Of a DNA stretch of 64,000 nucleotides, positions 59,735 through 64,000 are shown piece by piece; the stretch's first letter is position 1; each line of letters starts with the position of its first letter. Source of the DNA: Sceloporus undulatus (Eukaryota; Chordata; Lepidosauria; Squamata; Phrynosomatidae); the NCBI RefSeq assembly GCF_019175285.1, contig NC_056529.1:732455-796454 (forward strand), written 5' to 3'. The position numbers and the translations under genes were made by a program. The notes below the pieces were generated by a model that ran no database searches, was not told the origin of the DNA, and worked only from the letters and a program-made list of their open reading frames with translations.

Positions 59735-59945
59735 TTGCAATGCAGAAATAATGCAGTTTGGCACTGCTTTAACATCGTCTATGGCTCCATCCTACAGAAA
59801 CCTGGGACTGGTAGTTTGGAGAGGCCCCAGCACTCAAGGGCAGAAAGATGAAAGACCTTGCAAAATGACAAATCCTAGGATCTCATAGGACTGAGCATTT
59901 AAACTTAAAGTGGTGTGAAACTGCATCATTTCTGCCAATCACTTG
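59735..59945. mobile_element. Palindromic MITE family 3
   Basis: CAATGCAGAAATAATGCAGTTTGGCACTGCTTTAACATCG...CTGGTAGTTTGG and the mirror AAATCCTAGGATCTCATAGG...TTAAAGTGGTGTGAAACTGCATCATTTCTG. Confidence 0.9.
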
Positions 59946-60225
59946 TAAAACTGTAATGGTTACAGGCTTGGTGGAAATGACATTTGATTTGGTTTCAGTT
60001 GGATTTCATTGCATTGTAGCGACAGCTCTTAAAGTGATGTTGAACTGCATTATCTCTACAGCATGTCTCCTGATCAACAGCTTCATCTGTTGGTGATGTC
60101 TGCACATCAAGGCATAGGAGCAGGAAAGGATGGTGTTTTTCCAGTCAGTTGACAGCCTTAGGAAGGTCAGCCACATACTTGTAATTAACTAATTTCATTT
60201 ACATGAAGGCTTTTATGGAAAGATT

Positions 60226-60425
60226 TGTTGTTGTTGTTGCTGTTGTTGTTGGTGTGTGCCTTCAGGCCATTCCTGACTTATGGCAACCTAAGGAGACCTT
60301 TTCTTGGGGTTTTCTTGGCCAGAGTTGTTCAGAGGAGTTTGCCATTGCCTTCCTGAGGCTGAGAGAGTGTGACTTCTTGCCCAAGGTCTCAAGAGTCAGA
60401 ATCCAATGCTCAAACCCCAGTGGAA
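60226..60425 (-). repeat. tRNA-derived SINE
   Basis: GTTGTTGTTGTTGCTG...GTGTGTGCCTTCAGGCCATTCCTGACTTATGGC...TTGCCATTGCCTTCCTGAGGCTGAGAGAGTGTGAC. The B box is deleted. Confidence 0.9.
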
Positions 60426-60429
60426 CAGC

Positions 60430-60665
60430 CACATACTTTAATTAATTAATTTTATTTTTACTTATTTCTTTCAAAGATTTATATCCCGCCTTTCTCCCAC
60501 AATGGGATTCAAGGCGGGTTACAATAATTTAAAAAGGCAGAAGTACAAAGGTTAAAAATAATTAAACGTTATGAATATTAAAACGTATGTTAAAAACACG
60601 TAGTTAAAAGTAGTAAAAAGCATTTGCAGAACAAACACAAGTAAAATCCATCCACTGAATGCTTG
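60430..60665 (-). repeat. L2-type LINE 3' region
   Basis: AAAGATTTATATCCCGCCTTTCTCCCACAATGGGATTCAAGGCGGGTTACAATAATTTAAAA and a long decayed AAAT-rich continuation. Confidence 0.75.
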
Positions 60666-61460
60666 CTGAAATAAACATTTCATGCCATGGTTCATGGAAA
60701 GGTGTTGAACACTAACCCTTTGGAGAGCTCCATTTCAATTCAGAGTCAAAGCCGGGGGAGATTCTCCTGGCACAGAAGATGCCAGCCAACATTGGCATTT
60801 TTCCTTCTAATGTATTTCTGGACATGTGGAGCACATCTGGAGATCTTCTGGACCCTCCAAGTGTGGTCAAGGCTGGATTAGCCCCTTTCTATTACTCACC
60901 TCTCCATTCAAGTCAAGGAAAGCAAAACAGGCAAGGAGCCTTGGGTGAGATAATGGGAATAAAGGATTTGTCATCTCAAATGAAACTATTGATCCATCTT
61001 GCTAGGCTTTCTGTCTCAGAATACAGCCAATACATGACTCTCTGGAGAAAGGTAGATCACCAAAAATAAATGGGGGCACCTGGCAAGGATTCTCCTGAGA
61101 ACCAGACGTTTCTCAGGCTGCAATACTGGGTCAGTTGAGGATGGCCTGGTCTGGCCACCCACAACTTTAGACAGGCATTTACTACTGGTTTCCTACTGAC
61201 TTCCACCCTTAACACAGACCCGCCGTTTTCAGTCCTGTGTCCATTACAGTCCTGCTTCCCAGCCTAATTCCAAAACAAGGGACCCAGGAGTGTGGAAGAG
61301 GCTGGATTTTTTCCACTCATTCCTTTGGCTGTCAAGGGTTATCTCTACCAAAGGAAGAGGAAATGGGGAGCTGCCATTTCCCCAAGCAGTGAAGGATGAA
61401 ATGGTGCCATTATCAGCCTCCAGAAATGCCCTTTTCTTAATCAGCGAGGGCAGCCGATGT
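60666..61460. other. Intergenic sequence with no recognised gene
   Basis: No repeat family or credible frame is seen here. Confidence 0.45.
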
Positions 61461-61464
61461 GGGC

Positions 61465-61735
61465 CTGGAAACCCCCAGAAACCCCTATGAAGAAAGACTC
61501 AGGGAAATGCTGGTGATATTGAGCCTGGAGAAGAGAAGGTCAAGAGGTGATATGTTTAAATATCTGAAGGGACAGGGAAGCTTGTTTCCTGCTGCTCCAG
61601 AGAATGGGAGACAGTGGAGCAATGGATGCAAGCTCCAGGAAAAGAGATTCCATCTAAAACATTAGGAAGAACTTCCTAAGAGTAAGGGCTGTTTGACAAT
61701 GGAAGATGCTGTCTTGGATTTTGGTGGAGTCTCCT
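61465..61735 (+). repeat. CR1 LINE 3' region
   Basis: YEERLREM-LSLEKRRSRGDM, FKYLKGQGSLFPAAPENGRQ and NGCKLQEKRFHLKH: a CR1 C-terminus with decay. Confidence 0.9.
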
Positions 61736-61737
61736 TG

Positions 61738-61838
61738 GAGTATGATTTTGGAGAGCAGGGTTCGAATCCCAGCTTGGCCATTAAGTGCACTGGGCTGACC
61801 TTGGGCACATCACATTCTCTCAGACTCAGAGGCAGAAA
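61738..61838 (+). repeat. tRNA-derived SINE, 5' half
   Basis: GAGAGCAGGGTTCGAATCCCAGCTTGGCC, TGACCTTGGGCACATCACATTCTCTCAGACTCAGAGG; a perfect B box GGTTCGAATCC. It abuts the CR1 fragment. Confidence 0.9.
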
Positions 61839-62014
61839 AAGGCAGCTGTACACTTCATTGCACATTCAGTTGTGCACATGTAGGCAACACATAACTGTGC
61901 ATGCAGAGGTTTACATTATGCAGTGCAACTCCAATGGAGGATGTTTGACACACACACCTACCATGATTTACAAAATGCCATCAAACTGGGAGCAGCACAG
62001 AGATAAAAACAAAT

Positions 62015-62160
62015 TGTAGTTTGCTGCGTCACCAAAGTCTTCTGACAGAGAAGGCTACATATCTCATGAAACTACAATTCCCAGAATTCTTTTGCATTGA
62101 GCCAGGGCAGTTAAAGTGGTCTCAAAGTGGGTTATTTTTGCAGTGTGTTTTGGACCCATG
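62015..62160. repeat. Palindromic MITE family 3, right half
   Basis: TTGTAGTTTGCTGCGTCACC...AACTACAATTCCCAGAATTC...GAGCCAGGGCAGTTAAAGTGG...GCAGTGTGTTTTGGACCC. Confidence 0.88.
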
Positions 62161-62689
62161 TTGCACAAGAGTTCTGGAAGTCTCAGCCTCTCTGCAAAGA
62201 ACATTTTCTGAGCTCTGAGCTCTGCTTTTGGAGGAAGCCAAAGACATTTAGGGTCTCCTTTTCCTTCTCCAAACGTTTTGCCAGACCCTTTCTAATTCGG
62301 TGGGTCTGAAGAGAGCCATGCCAAGGCCTCATTTTCAGGGGGGGGGGGGTGCTCAAAAGAAGAAGGAAAAAAACAACAACTAGCTTTGCAAAGAAAAACA
62401 AGCATTTCAAGCACCTAATGCTTCAGTGGGGCAGCAAAGAGGGTTTGTGCTTTTTGCCATTCCCTCCATTTTCCTATTTTCTCCTCCTAGTTGCATTTTA
62501 TTTGTGTTGTAAACCAGTTGTAGGGCGGGAAGGAGAGAAGATCTTGGAGGATGAAATTGCATCTCCCTCCCACTCAGTCGAGTTGAGCTGTCAAGATGTT
62601 CTTGCATGTTATGAGGATGCATTTCTCTGATAATAGGATCAATGCCTTCCCTGGGTTTTCTTTTAGCTATGCTTTCAGGCACGGCAGGT

Positions 62690-62895
62690 CAGTTGCTGGG
62701 TGCCTTTGGAGCCATTCCCTACTCATGGCCACCCTCAGGTGAGCCTATCTTGGGGTTTCCTGGGCAAGATTTGCCTTTCCTTGAGGCTGAGAGGAAAGGC
62801 TGAGTTGCCCAAGGGCATCCAGTGGGCTTCCATGGCTAAGAGGGGATTCGAACCCTGGTCTTCAGGGTCCCAACACTCCAACCCTTACACCAGAC
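62690..62895 (-). repeat. tRNA-derived SINE
   Basis: TTGGAGCCATTCCCTACTCATGGCCACCC...TGCCTTTCCTTGAGGCTGAGAGG...GGGATTCGAACCCTGGTCTTCAG...CCAACCCTTACACCAGACC. Confidence 0.9.
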
Positions 62896-63135
62896 CAACC
62901 ATACTTCTTTCTAAAGAACAACTTCTTGGGTCTCCACTTCTCCAGTTTGGAAACCTGGGGTGATGCTTTTGCTTTTGCAATGTCTTGATGATGAAAAAGG
63001 ATGCCCAGCTACGCAATGAAATAAAAGAGAATGTTCTTCTGCTCCACTGGCCAGCAAGACAGAGCATCTCCATCTGCAGAAACATCTGCATTTCTTTTTC
63101 CTAGCAAGCAGCCTGGACATCTGGGACTAAAGATG
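62896..63135. other. Sequence up to the scaffold gap
   Basis: Unassigned; it does not match the DNA next to the left arm of the inverted repeat at 3548 onwards. Confidence 0.4.
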
Positions 63136-63235
63136 NNNNNNNNNNNNNNNNNNNNNNNNNNNNNNNNNNNNNNNNNNNNNNNNNNNNNNNNNNNNNNNNN
63201 NNNNNNNNNNNNNNNNNNNNNNNNNNNNNNNNNNN
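63136..63235. other. Scaffold gap (100 N)
   Basis: Exactly 100 Ns, the common placeholder for a gap of unknown size. Order and orientation across it are not proven by the sequence. Confidence 0.99.
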
Positions 63236-64000
63236 TGCATGTATGACTGAGGCTGCGTCTTCCTTTTCAGGGTTTGGCAGAATCATTAAGGCTGGCAGAA
63301 GGTAGTTTTCTGTCGCCAATGCCATCTTAGCATCTATAGACAGCACTGGAGCCTAAAGACACCCTTCACCTGTAGCCTTGGCTCCTCAAAAGGGGTTCAG
63401 TATATTGGATCCCATCCGCTTGCAATGCTGGGTGATTTTGGTTTCACCCTTTAATTTCATAAACCAGCTCTTTTGCGTAACAAGTCATTTCTGAAAATAC
63501 TTGCCTGCCTGAAATGGCAAAATCAATGCTCTTGGTTTTCCTTCTCCATTTTGTTTCCTCTAGAGTCTGTGATTTGTTCCTCCTTCCAACATCACAGATC
63601 GCAGAGCTGATAAATTGTTAGGTAACCGGATCCTAAACTGGGGGAAGGAAGAGAAGTGTTGGCTTGTGATGCTTTGATTTGTCCCTGTCTTGGTAGCCCT
63701 GTGGCAAAGGCAACAAGCCACAAATCAGGAAGTTGTCAAATCAGATTTTGCTCCTGCCACGAACCAAGTGGCTCGTCTCTCAAGGAAGCTCCCAAGTTTG
63801 TCTTATGGGCCTCTTGTCCAGCTTGGAATGTGACAATTCAAACAAAGCAATCTAAATGCTTCAGAATAATAAACGCAGGCTATCAATTACTGTAGATTCA
63901 GTGCTGTTATTTTACTTTGTCAGCATTGGGTCATCAGTGAGAGGGTTGATCTGCAAACATAAAGCAGGTTACAGTATTCAGAAACTTCACATATGGTTGT
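63236..64000. repeat. Right arm of a 60-kb-spaced inverted repeat
   Basis: Reverse complement of 2800-3547, starting at the first base after the 100-N gap and running to the window end. It is 17 bases longer than the left arm, mainly through one-base insertions, which is how residual long-read error or a poorly polished second haplotype looks. Confidence 0.9.

Overview
The window looks like nuclear DNA of a squamate reptile, probably a lizard. The evidence is two intact vertebrate genes with GT-AG introns, a CpG-island promoter, many CR1 and L2-type LINE fragments, about twenty copies of a tRNA-derived SINE ending in ACAACAAC, and several families of short inverted-repeat DNA transposons. Two runs of N (12243-12252 and 63136-63235) show that it is part of a scaffold. 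The species cannot be fixed from the sequence alone.

Layout. 1-4500 is repeat-rich upstream DNA. 4690-5480 is a CpG-island promoter with NRF-1, CRE, ETS-type and CCAAT sites, including a tandemly duplicated CCAAT module. 5391-22001 (+) is LCMT1, the methyltransferase that caps the C-terminal leucine of protein phosphatase 2A; 11 coding exons give an unbroken 326-residue frame. Its introns hold repeats, including a short LTR retrotransposon in antisense in intron 7 and a three-layer nest of elements in intron 4. 22740-35700 is intergenic. 35740-43062 (+) is AQP8, an aquaporin of 256 residues in five coding exons with both NPA boxes. From 43063 to the end I see no host gene: the stretch holds a 3.5-kb L2-type LINE inserted into a local tandem repeat, most of the SINE copies, palindromic MITEs, a U2 snRNA fragment and, after the 100-N gap, an inverted near-copy of 2800-3547.

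LCMT1 and AQP8 are neighbours in the same order and strand in human (16p12), so this is conserved synteny and not a functional operon. They share no pathway: LCMT1 is a housekeeping enzyme with a housekeeping-type promoter, while AQP8 is a tissue-restricted channel for water, ammonia and hydrogen peroxide with no CpG island at its start.

I found no clearly new gene system. The points most worth a second look are the inverted end-copy beside the gap (possible false duplication), the duplicated CCAAT promoter module, the shared terminal motif linking two unlike DNA-transposon families, the small LTR element with coding-type 30-residue repeats, and the LINE that splits a 200-240-bp tandem array.
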